Shown: positions 37,985 through 47,927, counted from the stretch's first letter. The stretch: 64,000 nucleotides of DNA from Pseudomonadota bacterium (GCA_018240285.1 JAFEGA010000010.1:13348-77347), one strand, 5' to 3'. Notes: generated by a model from the sequence alone, not told the origin. Numbers and translations: made by a program.

Positions 37985-39651
37985 CCCAAGCGGGTAAGTT
38001 GCGGCAGCATTATTCATTTGCTGCACGTATCGTAATTTTGCTGGCCGCAGTCGCTTACCTGGCTTACGCCGAAGTATTGGAACGTTTTGATTACATCCTG
38101 TACGACAAAATGGCCGTCCTGCAACAATATCCGCAGGATCCTGATATCGTCATCATCGCCATCGATGACGAGAGCTTCAAAGCGTTGGGCCGCTGGCCGT
38201 GGTCGAGAGGGGTGCACGCGGAACTCATCAACCGCCTGAGCTCCATCGGTAATCAAGCAGTGGCTATCGATTTACTGCTATCCGAACCGCAAGACAGCGA
38301 TCCCTACGCAGATCCTTTGCTGGCTTATGCTATTGCGGCGCACGGCGGCGTCATTTTCCCGGTGGCGCCGGCCTTGGAAACCGGTGCGGAGGCATTGACG
38401 CTGGTGCAGCCGCTGCCGTTATTCGCGCAACAAGCTGCACTGGGGCATGCCGATGTGGAACTGGATAGCGATGGCGTGGCGCGGCGTGTTTTTTTATATG
38501 CCGGTATCAATGCGCCCGCATGGCCTGCGTTGGGGCTGGCGTTGACCAATCCAGCCGCGGCGCGGGCGGTGTATCAATCATTCACTCCGGTGGATGCAGC
38601 GCAGGCGGGGCATTGGGTGCGGGCGCAGGAAGCGCTGATTCCGTATGCCGGAGAATCCGGAAGTTTTCGCAAGCTATCGTATGCACGGGTTTTGTTCGAC
38701 GACGAAGCGCTGGCCAGCTTAAAAGGCAAGACAGCGATCGTCGGCATGACGGCGACGGGTATGGGCACACGTTTTGCCACACCGTTGTCGCCGCTCAATC
38801 ATCAACCCATGACAGGGGTGGAATGGCATGCCAACGTGTATTCGATGCTGACTACCGGCCGTGTGATTTATCCGGTTCCGGAAGCAGTCACAACCGTCAT
38901 TTCGGTGGTGTGGGTGAGCATGGTTCTGGCAATCATCGCCTGGAGCGGGAAGAGTTTCACCGTTCCGCCGCTGCTCGCACTGATCGCCGCCGCGGTATTT
39001 CTTGCGGGATTGATGCTGGAGTTTTACCGTATCTGGATTCCGCCGGGTGCAGCCTTGCTCGGTACACTGTCGCTGTATCCGCTGTGGAATTGGCGGCGCA
39101 TCAATGATTTCTTGCGCACTTTCTGGATCAGTAAAACCCATTCCAATGTGGCCTTGGAATCGATCGGAGACGGCGTCATCATCACCGATGCGTTGGATCA
39201 GATCATTTACATCAACAAAGGAGCGGAAAATATTCTGCGCAGCCGGTTTGACCAGATCAAAGGAAAGCGGCTGGCGGAGATTCTGGGGCTCGAAGCGCAA
39301 GCGAGCAGTTTATCCGCGAATCAAACCGGAAAGGATCGCGTGACGGATAGTCTTGGCAATCCCGGTATGGTCGAGTGTGTGCTGAAAACGGCGCAAGGCG
39401 ACGAGCGGACGGTGCGGATTACGCGCAACCAGCTGTTTGACGACCGGGAAGCCGTGATGGGATCGGTGATCGCGATGACGGATATCACCGATCGCATTGA
39501 ATTGGCGCAGCAGGTGGCGCATCAGCAAAGCTATGATGCTTTGACCAAATTACCCAACCGCTCGCGCTTACTGGCGCAATTCGACATCTTGATTCAGGAA
39601 ATCCAGGGTACCGGCCAGACCATCGCGGTATTTTTTTGTCACCCTGGATAA
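37981..39651 (+). CDS. CHASE2-PAS-GGDEF sensor, 5' part of a frameshifted GGDEF-EAL gene
   Basis: The 556 codons encode an N-terminal membrane helix, a CHASE2 periplasmic sensor (LYDKMAVLQQYPQDPDIVII, IDDESFKALGRWPWSRGVHA, then further DLLLSEPQ), three membrane helices near residues 300-365, a PAS domain (ALESIGDGVIITDALDQIIY) and the first 40 residues of a GGDEF domain. The frame then runs through a T7 tract at 39631-39637 and stops soon after. Removal of one T would join it to the following frame and give a single 942-residue CHASE2-PAS-GGDEF-EAL protein. It is thus part of a broken or slippage-expressed gene. Confidence 0.8.
   Translation: MTQAGKLRQHYSFAARIVILLAAVAYLAYAEVLERFDYILYDKMAVLQQYPQDPDIVIIAIDDESFKALGRWPWSRGVHAELINRLSSIGNQAVAIDLLLSEPQDSDPYADPLLAYAIAAHGGVIFPVAPALETGAEALTLVQPLPLFAQQAALGHADVELDSDGVARRVFLYAGINAPAWPALGLALTNPAAARAVYQSFTPVDAAQAGHWVRAQEALIPYAGESGSFRKLSYARVLFDDEALASLKGKTAIVGMTATGMGTRFATPLSPLNHQPMTGVEWHANVYSMLTTGRVIYPVPEAVTTVISVVWVSMVLAIIAWSGKSFTVPPLLALIAAAVFLAGLMLEFYRIWIPPGAALLGTLSLYPLWNWRRINDFLRTFWISKTHSNVALESIGDGVIITDALDQIIYINKGAENILRSRFDQIKGKRLAEILGLEAQASSLSANQTGKDRVTDSLGNPGMVECVLKTAQGDERTVRITRNQLFDDREAVMGSVIAMTDITDRIELAQQVAHQQSYDALTKLPNRSRLLAQFDILIQEIQGTGQTIAVFFCHPG
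39631..39637 (+). other. T7 homopolymer at the frameshift point
   Basis: With seven T the codons read GTA TTT TTT TGT CAC and end at a TAA at 39649-39651. With six T they read GTA TTT TTT GTC ACC CTG GAT AAT, which is the normal GGDEF continuation (FVTLDNFKKIND) leading into the downstream frame without a gap. It may be a real mutation, a transcriptional slippage site, or a sequencing error in a homopolymer. Confidence 0.8.
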
Positions 39652-39673
39652 TTTCAAGAAAATTAACGATGCA

Positions 39674-40810
39674 ATGGGGCATCATGCCGGCGACAAATTG
39701 CTGCAAATGGTTTCCGCGCGTCTGCACGATTTTGCTGCCGAAGGCATTCTGGCGCGCTGGGGGGGCGATGAATTCGTGTTGCTGTCGAGGGGAGTGACAA
39801 AGCAAGATTCCGCGCCCGTAATGGCGCAGAAAATGCTCGACACCTTGCGGCAGCGGTTCGAGATCGATGGCTTGGATGTGTTTGTTTCCGCCAGTATCGG
39901 TGTAAGTTTTTATCCCGAAGATGGATTGTCCAGTGAAACGGTATTGGAAAGAGCCGGAACCGCGATGTATCGCATCAAAAAGGACGGCGGCAATCATTTC
40001 GGTTTTTATTCCGCCGAATCGTCGGTAGTCTGGACACGCGATCAGCTCGAATTGGAAAGAGAACTGCGCGCGGCGATAAAGAACGATGAGTTGCAAGTGC
40101 TGTTTCAGCCGATCGTCAATGCGCAAACGCACCGTATTGCACGCATCGAAGCGCTGGTGCGCTGGCTGCATCCGAAGCGGGGTTATCTGTCGCCAAGCGA
40201 ATTCATTCCGCTGGCGGAAGATATCGGGCAGATTGAAGCGCTGGGCGAGATCGTGTTGCGAACCTCCTGTGCTGCCGCATACAAACTCATGCAATTGGGC
40301 TATCCGGTGAACGTGTCGGTGAACGTGAATCCGCGGCAATTACTGAATCCGCAATTTCCGCAGACCATCGTGCAAGTGCTGCGCGATACCGGTTTGCCCG
40401 CCAAATCGCTGATACTGGAAATCACCGAAAGCGCAATCGTTAACGACATGGAGCGGGTCAGCCGGGTTCTGGAGGAAATCAAACGCCTGGAAATTTTAAT
40501 TGCCTTGGACGACTTCGGCACCGGTTATTCCTCGCTGACGCTGCTGCGTGAATTGCCGATCGACATTCTGAAAATTGATAAATCGTTTGTGCGCACATTG
40601 GATCAGAATCGCAACGATCTGAAAATCGTGCAAGCCATTATCGGTCTCGGGAAGAATCTCGGCCTTGCGGTGATCGCGGAGGGCGTGGAAACAGAACGGC
40701 AGGTTAAGTTACTGCTGCAGCATGCCTGCTATTTTCATCAAGGCTTTTATTTCAGCCGTCCCATTCCTTATGAAGCATTATATGAATTGATGCAGCATAA
40801 GCTGCACTGA
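39674..40810 (+). CDS. GGDEF-EAL, 3' part of the frameshifted CHASE2 sensor gene
   Basis: The frame encodes most of the GGDEF domain, with ILARWGGDEFVLLSRG intact, and a full EAL domain (RIARIEALVRWLHP, EFIPLAEDIGQIEALGE, LDDFGTGYSSLTLLRELPID, AEGVETERQVKLLLQHACYF). The apparent ATG at 39674 is inside the GGDEF helix and is not a natural start; coding homology begins upstream at about 39638 in this frame. Active-site residues of both domains are kept, suggesting that the frameshift is recent or that the full protein is still made. Confidence 0.8.
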   Translation: MGHHAGDKLLQMVSARLHDFAAEGILARWGGDEFVLLSRGVTKQDSAPVMAQKMLDTLRQRFEIDGLDVFVSASIGVSFYPEDGLSSETVLERAGTAMYRIKKDGGNHFGFYSAESSVVWTRDQLELERELRAAIKNDELQVLFQPIVNAQTHRIARIEALVRWLHPKRGYLSPSEFIPLAEDIGQIEALGEIVLRTSCAAAYKLMQLGYPVNVSVNVNPRQLLNPQFPQTIVQVLRDTGLPAKSLILEITESAIVNDMERVSRVLEEIKRLEILIALDDFGTGYSSLTLLRELPIDILKIDKSFVRTLDQNRNDLKIVQAIIGLGKNLGLAVIAEGVETERQVKLLLQHACYFHQGFYFSRPIPYEALYELMQHKLH

Positions 40811-40827
40811 GCAAGCACTGTTAATCA

Positions 40828-40857
40828 GCATTTACCTGGTTCCAGAACCTGAAATGC
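40828..40857. terminator. Inverted repeat between convergent genes, possible terminator
   Basis: GCATTT (40828-40833) pairs with AAATGC (40852-40857), and an inner GGTTC/GAACC pair is present with a very tight 2-base loop. It lies in the 71-base gap between the convergent GGDEF-EAL and CapA genes. It has only a weak T-tract on either side. Confidence 0.35.
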
Positions 40858-40881
40858 AAAGGGAATGTTCCTTTGTTTGAT

Positions 40882-41814
40882 TTAATTGCTGAGCGGGTGT
40901 GGCGTGCCTTGTTGGTCGATACGGGCGTGTTCGACGCGCCAACTTGTCACGCCCTGGGCCGTTACATCCATCCATAACACCCAGCCCGTATTGTTTTCGA
41001 TGGATGAGAAACCGTCGAAAATGAAGTTGCCCAGACTGTAAATGATGGGTTTTCCCCGGTAGGTTTCCGTATCCTGCACGACATGCGGGTGTGTGCCCAC
41101 CACGGCATCGGCGCCGGCGTCGATCATCAGACGAGCCAGTTCACGCTGGCGGTCATTGGCGATGGGCTCGTGTTCCTGACCCCAATGCATAAAAGGGATG
41201 ACGATATCCGCCTGCTGGCGTGCCTGCTGGATGTCATACACAACTTGCTCGTCCTCCGACCACGCTACCCCCGGTAATTTCTCGCCGGCTTCGAATACGC
41301 GCGGGAAAAATTCATCATATCCCAGCAAGGCTATTTTCAGGCCCTTGCGCTCGATGATCAGTGGCTTGTGAGCTTCACGCCAATCCATGCCGCCGCCGAA
41401 ATAAGGCATGTTGGCTTCTTTTAAACGAGTGATCATTTCCGAAAAAGCATCCTTGCCGTAATCGCCCGCATGGTTGTTGGCCAGCGATACGGCATCGACA
41501 TGGCTTTTTAGCAACGGCAGTACAGCTGGGGAAGCACGGAAAGTCCAGGGTTTATCGAGTGCCTTACCGCCTTCGGCGATGACGCATTCCAGATTGGCTA
41601 CCCGGATGTCGGCGCTAGCCAGCCGCGATGCAAAAGGCTGAAAGGGATTGCCGCCGCTGGCGATCAGACGTCCCGGTCCATCGGCCAGCATGACATCGCC
41701 CATCCAGACCATGCGTACAGTTGTGCTCGGATCAACCGGTCCGGCAGCTTGGGTGAGAGGAATCACGCTCAATAGGCACAGCAGGAGTATATTGACGAGC
41801 TTGCGGCGGATCAT
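40882..41814 (-). CDS. CapA-family metallophosphatase-like protein, exported
   Basis: The 310 residues start with a signal peptide (LLLCLLSVIPLTQA) and carry the CapA/PGA_cap motifs: WMGDVMLADGP, VANLECVIAEGG, SLANNHAGDYG, FMHWGQEHEPIAND and VGTHPHVVQDTETYRGKPII. The family is named for poly-gamma-glutamate capsule synthesis, but most members are uncharacterised enzymes with a calcineurin-like fold. No other capsule genes lie nearby, so a capsule role is not supported. Its start overlaps the end of the upstream small secreted protein gene by 4 bases, so the two are co-translated. Confidence 0.85.
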   Translation of the reverse strand: MIRRKLVNILLLCLLSVIPLTQAAGPVDPSTTVRMVWMGDVMLADGPGRLIASGGNPFQPFASRLASADIRVANLECVIAEGGKALDKPWTFRASPAVLPLLKSHVDAVSLANNHAGDYGKDAFSEMITRLKEANMPYFGGGMDWREAHKPLIIERKGLKIALLGYDEFFPRVFEAGEKLPGVAWSEDEQVVYDIQQARQQADIVIPFMHWGQEHEPIANDRQRELARLMIDAGADAVVGTHPHVVQDTETYRGKPIIYSLGNFIFDGFSSIENNTGWVLWMDVTAQGVTSWRVEHARIDQQGTPHPLSN

Positions 41815-42266
41815 GATTGCACCGCCTTCAGTGCGCAGCCGTAGCGCAATTCGCGTCCACGATAGTTTGCGTAAACATGGTTCCAGCCCGTTAAAGCAGG
41901 AATTTCATTATTCATGTTGAACGGCGCCTGATAACGTACCTGGTGAATGATGACAGGAGGCGCTTCCTTGGTCGATTCAGCCAATTCAAACACCGTCAGC
42001 GTGATATGGCCGATCCGGCCGGATGAACCCAGCACGACAGCTCTGAAGCGGAAACGGTTATCAAAATCCACTGTGGCAGCTGAATAGGGATCGGTTGTGG
42101 CCGATTGGTGAAGCAAGCGTGTTTCACTGGCGTAGCGAACCTGACAAACAAGTTCTGGTGAATCCGTATCCGGTTCTGCGGCGGCTACCGGCATTGTTCC
42201 TATCAAATACGCTGCAGCTGCCAGTGTGGCAGTGAAAATCCATCCAAAGGCGAGGCGGTAAATCAT
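41811..42266 (-). CDS. Small secreted protein, unknown function
   Basis: I do not recognise the family. The 151 residues begin with a signal peptide (IFTATLAAAAYLIGTMPVAA, cleavage near residue 29). The mature part is about 120 residues with alternating beta pattern (VCQVRYASETRLLHQ, HITLTVFELAEST, RELRYGCALKAV) and two Cys that could form a disulfide. The 4-base overlap with the CapA-like gene points to a shared periplasmic task. Confidence 0.7.
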   Translation of the reverse strand: MIYRLAFGWIFTATLAAAAYLIGTMPVAAAEPDTDSPELVCQVRYASETRLLHQSATTDPYSAATVDFDNRFRFRAVVLGSSGRIGHITLTVFELAESTKEAPPVIIHQVRYQAPFNMNNEIPALTGWNHVYANYRGRELRYGCALKAVQS

Positions 42267-42428
42267 TTCAACTCCAATTTATTCCTTTTCCAGTAGATGC
42301 AAGTTAACGTACTTCGTGCAAAACCGGAAGTTCTTACTGAGGCTGACCGCCATGATCGTAACGCTAGCAGATAAACCGATCGCCCATTTCAGGCCAATGC
42401 TCAGTCACGGCGATGCACGCTGTCAATC

Positions 42429-44516
42429 TTAAGCGGGGCCGCAGTAATGTTCCAGCAGCAGTTGTTGCGCCGAGCGCGGTTTGGATGTGCCGGGTTTTAA
42501 GCGCTTGTACGAGCCGTCGCTTTGCAATAGCCAAGCTTGCGTGTTGTCGGACAAATAACTTAGTAGCCCCAGATCGATGACATTGTCGCTGGTGCGTTTC
42601 TCTTCAATCGGAAAACACACTTCGACGCGGTAATGCAAATTGCGTGTCATCCAGTCGGCGCTGGAGCAGAAGACCAGCTCTTCACCGATACCACCACCAT
42701 TGTGAAAATAGTACACGCGGGTATGCTCGAGAAAGCGGCCGACGATAGAGCGCACGGTGATATTGTCCGAAACGCCTTTGATACCAGGGCGCAGGCAGCA
42801 AATGCCGCGGATGATCAAGTCGATTTTGACGCCTGCTTGCGATGCCTTGTACAGTGCGGCGATGATTTCCGGATCGACCAGCGCGTTCATTTTGGCGATG
42901 ATCCAGGCTTTTTTCCCTGCCGCCGCCGCGCTGATTTCCTTTTCGATATAGTTCAGAATGCCTTTGTGCAACGTGAAAGGCGATTGTAGAAGTTTTTTCA
43001 GCTTACCCGCACGGCCTAGGCCGGTCAGTTGGTGAAACAGTTTATTGACATCTTCGCCGATCGCCTTGTCGCAGGTGAGCAGACCGTAATCGGTATACAA
43101 GCGTGCGGTGCGGGCATGGTAGTTTCCGGTGCCCAAATGCACATAGCGGCGCAACGTGCGGCCCTCTCTCCGTACCACCAGAATCATTTTGGCGTGCGTT
43201 TTGTAGTTGACCACACCGTACACCACATGTGCGCCGGCCTGCTGCAATTCGCTGGCCAGTTCGATATTGGCTTCTTCGTCGAAACGCGCGCGCAATTCGA
43301 TCACGACCGTGACTTCCTTGCCGGCGCGTGCCGCGACCTTGAGCGCTTCGACCACGGCCGAATCGGTTCCGGTGCGGTACAGCGTCTGCTTGATCGACAG
43401 TACGTTGGGATCGGCGGCGGCTTGACGCAGAAAATCGATGACCGGGGCAAACGATTGAAACGGGTGATGCAGCAGGATGTCGCCGTTGTGCAGTGTGTCG
43501 AAAATATTGCTGTTTTTCAGCAAACGCTTCGGAATGTCGGGAGTGAAGCCGACAAATTTCAACTCCGGGCGGTCGACCAGATCGCAAATCGCCAGCAAAC
43601 GCCCGAGATTCACGGGGCCTGTGACCTGATACAGATCGTTTTGCTGCAACTCAAATTTTTGTAACAGAAAGCGGCTCAGATTGTCCGGGCAGTTGTCCGC
43701 GACTTCCAAACGCACGGCGTCGCTGAACCGGCGCGACGGCAATTCACCTTCGAGCGCGCGCAGCAAATCGTCGATGGCTTCATCGTCGATCAGCAAATCG
43801 CTGTCACGCGTTACTTTGAATTGATAGCAGCCGGTCACATTCATACCCGGAAACAAGTCACCGACATGCGCATGAATGATTGAAGACAGCATGACAAAAT
43901 CGTGATTTCCCTCGCTGTACTTTGCCGGAACCTGAATGACGCGCGGCAACGAACGCGGCGCTTGCACGATGGCCAAGCCGGAATCGCGTCCGAAGGCATC
44001 CTTGCCCTCCAGCGAAATGATGAAATACAGGTTCTTGTTCAACACCCGGGGAAAAGGATGTGCCGGGTCGAGTCCGATCGGACTCAGCACCGGCAGCACT
44101 TCGTCCTTGAAGTAGCGGTGAATCCAGCGGCTGGGCAGCGGTTTCCATTGCGAGCGGCGCAGCAGGCGGATTTTGTCCTTGGTCAGCGCGGGTATGATCA
44201 GATCGTTCCAGACGCTGTATTGTTCTTGCACAAACTGATGCGCGGTCTCGCTGACGCGCGCCAATACTTCCGCCGGTGACAGATTGTCCGGGCCGGTTTG
44301 CGTCGAGCGGTATTTGGCTTGTTGTTTTAAACCAGCGACGCGGATTTCAAAAAATTCATCCAGATTGTTGCTGGCAATGCAAAGAAAGCGCAATCGCTCC
44401 AGCAACGGCAGGCTTTCGTCCTTGGCCTGCTCGATGACGCGCCGGTTGAATTCGAGCAGACTCAGTTCGCGGTTGATATACAGCGTCGGGTTTTTAAGAT
44501 CGGGGATATCCATCAA
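42429..44516 (-). CDS. ppk1: Polyphosphate kinase 1
   Basis: Ppk1 makes inorganic polyphosphate from ATP. The 695 residues show the N-terminal YINRELSLLEFNRRVIEQAK helix block, the head domain, and two phospholipase-D-like catalytic domains with VVNYKTHAKMILVVRREGRT (phospho-His), HLGTGNYHARTARLYTDYGL, ICCLRPGIKGVSDNITVRSI and SSADWMTRNLHYRVEVCFPI (second His). Length matches the family. A ppx gene 6 kb away on the other strand could turn the product over. Confidence 0.95.
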   Translation of the reverse strand: MMDIPDLKNPTLYINRELSLLEFNRRVIEQAKDESLPLLERLRFLCIASNNLDEFFEIRVAGLKQQAKYRSTQTGPDNLSPAEVLARVSETAHQFVQEQYSVWNDLIIPALTKDKIRLLRRSQWKPLPSRWIHRYFKDEVLPVLSPIGLDPAHPFPRVLNKNLYFIISLEGKDAFGRDSGLAIVQAPRSLPRVIQVPAKYSEGNHDFVMLSSIIHAHVGDLFPGMNVTGCYQFKVTRDSDLLIDDEAIDDLLRALEGELPSRRFSDAVRLEVADNCPDNLSRFLLQKFELQQNDLYQVTGPVNLGRLLAICDLVDRPELKFVGFTPDIPKRLLKNSNIFDTLHNGDILLHHPFQSFAPVIDFLRQAAADPNVLSIKQTLYRTGTDSAVVEALKVAARAGKEVTVVIELRARFDEEANIELASELQQAGAHVVYGVVNYKTHAKMILVVRREGRTLRRYVHLGTGNYHARTARLYTDYGLLTCDKAIGEDVNKLFHQLTGLGRAGKLKKLLQSPFTLHKGILNYIEKEISAAAAGKKAWIIAKMNALVDPEIIAALYKASQAGVKIDLIIRGICCLRPGIKGVSDNITVRSIVGRFLEHTRVYYFHNGGGIGEELVFCSSADWMTRNLHYRVEVCFPIEEKRTSDNVIDLGLLSYLSDNTQAWLLQSDGSYKRLKPGTSKPRSAQQLLLEHYCGPA

Positions 44517-44629
44517 TGACAGTCGTTCAGGTGATTTTTATTTTTTCTTGCCGGTTTATTGCCGTTCCGATGTACCCGGACGGAAAATTCGCGGATTTGC
44601 CGGAGCCCGGTTTATACCGCATGAATGTT

Positions 44630-45763
44630 TCACTTTGGTGACAGTTTCAGCAATTTGCCATTGTCTTCATCCGTCAACAAATACAACGCGCCATCCGGGC
44701 CTTGTTCAACGTCGCGGAAGCGCAGCGTGTTGGTCAATAACCGTTCTTCACTGAGAATTTTGTTATCGCCGGTGGTCAGACGGACTAACTGCCGCCCGGC
44801 CAAAGCGCCGACAAACAAATTGCCGCGCCATGCCGGAAACAATTTGCCGGTATAAAACACCATGCCGGACGGTGCGATCGACGGCACCCAGTAGTGAATC
44901 GGTTCTTCGAAGCCTTGCTCGGCGTGTTCGTGCTTTATCGGCGTGCCGTTGTAGTGCATACCGTAGTTAGCCTTGGGCCAGCCGTAATTTTTTCCCGCTT
45001 GCGGGATATTGATTTCATCACCGCCTTTCGGGCCATGCTCGTGAATCCACAATGCGCCGGTTTGCGGATGAATCGTTGCACCTTGCGCGCTACGATGGCC
45101 GTACGACCAGATTTCCGGTTTGGCTTGCGGATTGTTGACGAATGGATTGTCGCTGGGCACCGAACCATCGGGGCGGATGCGGATGATCTTGCCGATATGA
45201 TTGCTCAGGTTTTGCGCTTCCTCCATGTAATTGCCGCGGTCTCCCAGCGTGATGAACAGATTGCCGTCCGGCGCAAATGCCAAACGCGAACCGAAATGCA
45301 CCGATCCCAGTACTTTTGGTATTTGGCGGAAAATCACCTGCAAGTTTTCCAGGCTGCCATCTTTCAATTCAGCCCGGGCAACCGCCGTTCCCGCCCGCGA
45401 TCCTTCCGGCTCGGCGTACGACAGGTAAATCAGCCGGTTCTTGGCAAACTCGGGATCCAGCGCGACATCGAGCAAACCGCCTTGCTGCTGAAAGAAAACC
45501 GCCGGAACGCCTTTGATCGGCTCAGATACTTTGCCGTCCGGCGTGATGATGCGTAACCGGCCCACTTTTTCCGTAACCAGCACATTGCCATCCGGCATGA
45601 ACGCCATACCCCAGGGGAATTGCAATCCTTCGGCAACCAAGCGCACGTCGAATCCGGTTTGGAGGCGCTGCGCTTGCGCGCTGAGTGAAACAACAAGACC
45701 GAGAGCAATTGCAAACAGAATTTTTTTAAATGGTCGTTTCATGGTGGGTTGTGCCGGATGCAT
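44630..45763 (-). CDS. PQQ-dependent soluble aldose/sugar dehydrogenase, exported
   Basis: The 377 residues have a signal peptide (ILFAIALGLVVSLSAQA) and a six-bladed propeller of the glucose/sorbosone dehydrogenase family: LQFPWGMAFMPDGNVLVTEK, HFGSRLAFAPDGNLFITLGD, IWSYGHRSAQGATIHPQTGA, WIHEHGPKGGDEINIPQAGK and FRDVEQGPDGALYLLTDEDN. E. coli YliI (Asd) is the nearest well-known relative. The His in YGHRSAQG and the Arg/His around the centre fit PQQ binding. No PQQ synthesis genes are in view. It lies just downstream of the TonB-dependent receptor. Confidence 0.88.
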   Translation of the reverse strand: MHPAQPTMKRPFKKILFAIALGLVVSLSAQAQRLQTGFDVRLVAEGLQFPWGMAFMPDGNVLVTEKVGRLRIITPDGKVSEPIKGVPAVFFQQQGGLLDVALDPEFAKNRLIYLSYAEPEGSRAGTAVARAELKDGSLENLQVIFRQIPKVLGSVHFGSRLAFAPDGNLFITLGDRGNYMEEAQNLSNHIGKIIRIRPDGSVPSDNPFVNNPQAKPEIWSYGHRSAQGATIHPQTGALWIHEHGPKGGDEINIPQAGKNYGWPKANYGMHYNGTPIKHEHAEQGFEEPIHYWVPSIAPSGMVFYTGKLFPAWRGNLFVGALAGRQLVRLTTGDNKILSEERLLTNTLRFRDVEQGPDGALYLLTDEDNGKLLKLSPK

Positions 45764-45818
45764 GAGTTAACGCGCTCAACTGTATCATTCCTGCCGGAGC
45801 GGCTCAATACAGGCCGTA

Positions 45819-47927
45819 TCAAAACACCACGACGCGAACCCGCACGCCGCCGAACACGTTGAGCGGCGGGCCGGGTTCGTAATACCGCCCGAGTGCGGCG
45901 TTGATGCGGGTATTGGCGTTGTATTGCGCGTCGAACAAATTATTGACGCCGAAAAACACCGAGCCGTCGATGCCGTGGTATTTCTTTTCCCAGCCGAGCA
46001 ACAATTGCCCAAGGGTATACGCCGGGTTGGTGGCGCTATTGGTGTCGTTGACAAAAAACTCGCCGACGCGGTGCACGTGCAGTTGCCCGAAAAAACCGAA
46101 CGGGTGCGCATAGCGCAGCAATCCTTCCCAGCGGTGCCTGGGAATCCCCGGGAAAATATTGCCTTTCAGGTTAGTATCGTTGGCGGTGTATTTTTCAAAT
46201 TCAAAATCCGAAAACGTGTAGCTGACTTCGCCGCGCAGGCCTTTCCATTCCGGCGTTGCCAAGCGTGTCTCGACACCGACGCGGTGCGACTGCCCGGCGT
46301 TGCGGAAAAATGCCCGGCCGGGCGACGATGCCAGCTCGAACGGCGTGATCTCGTTCCACGTGCGGATGAAAAACACCGCGGTGTCGTACTGAAATCCGGC
46401 GGTGTTGCCGCGAAAGCCAAGTTCGTTGCTGAGCGACGTTTGCGCGTTCAGATTCGGATTGAATCCGCCTTTTCCGGCGGGATTGTTGATCAGTTCGGTG
46501 GTGGTCGGCGCTTCAAAAACGGACGCGGTATGCGCGTAAATCTGCTGCTGGCTGGTCACGTGATACACCAGCCCGGCGGTGCCGCTGGCCTGCGACACGG
46601 TGCGCGCGCCGGATTGATTGCCGTCGCTTTTGAATTGATCTTTGACTTCGTACCGCAGCCAATCCCAGCGTCCGCCGAACACCACATCCAGCTTGTCCGC
46701 CACGCGCCATTCGTTGCGGAAAAACGGTCCGGTGCTTTGCACGCGCTCGGTCTGGCTCAAGTTCAACGCGCCGCGCACGCCAAAATTGTTATTGAAGCGC
46801 TGCCGGTCGTCGTTCTGGATGCCGTAATCGACGCCGATCAGAAAGCGGTTGGGGCGGTTGAACAGCATATGATCGTTGACGAACTGCATCATCAATCCAC
46901 CCACCCAGCGGTCGAACTGCACTTGCCCGCCGTCGAAAAACTGCTGGCGGCTTTGGAAATCGCGATGCAGCAGATAAGTCGTGGCGGTCAGCTCTTTTCC
47001 GGCGGCAAAGCGGTTACGGAAACGCACGCCCAATTCCTCTTGGCGGATTTCTTCACCGGCGTTGAACTGCACATTACGTGCGGAAGCTTGCCGGGGATCG
47101 GCCTGCACTTCCGCGCCGGTCAGCGCGCCGGGATCTTTCGACAACGGCGAATAAAACTCGCGCAGCACCAGCATCAAATCGGAATCGTCGCTGATTTTGA
47201 AATTCAGCTTGGTTTGAAACAGCGTATTTTGCATCGCGCTTTGATCGCGCCAGCCGTCTTGCTGCAAGTGCGAACCGAAGATGCTGTAGCCGAAATTGCC
47301 GCTGCGCCCGCCCATGAACAACTCGGATTTCAGGTAACCGTATTGCCCGAACACCTGGCGCGGCATGATCACAAATTTCTCCGGCGGCGCTTCGCGCGTG
47401 GTGATGTCGATCATGCCGCCGGAAGCATTACCATACAGCGACGCGGAAGGCCCGCGCAGAATATCCATACGCTCGATCAACGACGGGTCGATCGAATCCA
47501 ATTGCGTTTGCCCGTCCGGCAACGTCGCCGGAATGCCGTCGACGCGCATCTGAATACCGCGTACCCCGAACGGCGAGCGCGCGCCAAACCCGCGAATCGC
47601 AATGTGCAAATCCTGCGTGAAGTTGAACTGATTCTGAAAAAACACTCCCGGTGTGCCGCGCGCGAATTCATCCAACGTCGCACCCGGCTGAAAATTCTGC
47701 TGCGGAGTACGCGTGATCTGCGTGACGCTGTTCGGAATTTGCTCCGGCGAGCGCTCGCTGCGCGTGGCGGTGATGTTGATCGGGTTGAGAATCACCGATT
47801 GCGCGGAGCCGGGATTTTGCGCTTTGACGGGCATTATGCTTGCCACGCTGCCAATCAACAGGAAGACACAGCGAATCACCCAGGATATGCGGCAAAAATG
47901 AGAATGTGCGGCAGGAATAAACAACAT
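45819..47927 (-). CDS. TonB-dependent outer-membrane receptor
   Basis: The 702-residue precursor has a signal peptide ending near residue 36 (IGSVASIMPVKAQ), a plug domain (NPINITATRSERSPEQIPNS, FNFTQDLHIAIRGFGARSPF, RMDILRGPSASLYGNASGGM) and a 22-strand barrel ending in VFGGVRVRVVVF with the C-terminal Phe. The ligand is unknown; general features resemble FecA-like siderophore receptors. No regulator of the FecI/FecR type lies beside it. The next gene on the strand is the PQQ dehydrogenase, 55 bases downstream, so a joint substrate is possible. Confidence 0.92.
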   Translation of the reverse strand: MLFIPAAHSHFCRISWVIRCVFLLIGSVASIMPVKAQNPGSAQSVILNPINITATRSERSPEQIPNSVTQITRTPQQNFQPGATLDEFARGTPGVFFQNQFNFTQDLHIAIRGFGARSPFGVRGIQMRVDGIPATLPDGQTQLDSIDPSLIERMDILRGPSASLYGNASGGMIDITTREAPPEKFVIMPRQVFGQYGYLKSELFMGGRSGNFGYSIFGSHLQQDGWRDQSAMQNTLFQTKLNFKISDDSDLMLVLREFYSPLSKDPGALTGAEVQADPRQASARNVQFNAGEEIRQEELGVRFRNRFAAGKELTATTYLLHRDFQSRQQFFDGGQVQFDRWVGGLMMQFVNDHMLFNRPNRFLIGVDYGIQNDDRQRFNNNFGVRGALNLSQTERVQSTGPFFRNEWRVADKLDVVFGGRWDWLRYEVKDQFKSDGNQSGARTVSQASGTAGLVYHVTSQQQIYAHTASVFEAPTTTELINNPAGKGGFNPNLNAQTSLSNELGFRGNTAGFQYDTAVFFIRTWNEITPFELASSPGRAFFRNAGQSHRVGVETRLATPEWKGLRGEVSYTFSDFEFEKYTANDTNLKGNIFPGIPRHRWEGLLRYAHPFGFFGQLHVHRVGEFFVNDTNSATNPAYTLGQLLLGWEKKYHGIDGSVFFGVNNLFDAQYNANTRINAALGRYYEPGPPLNVFGGVRVRVVVF

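Noticed and set aside
40882..42266. Capsule biosynthesis locus
   Set aside because: Only one CapA-like gene is present, with no PgsB/PgsC or export genes beside it.
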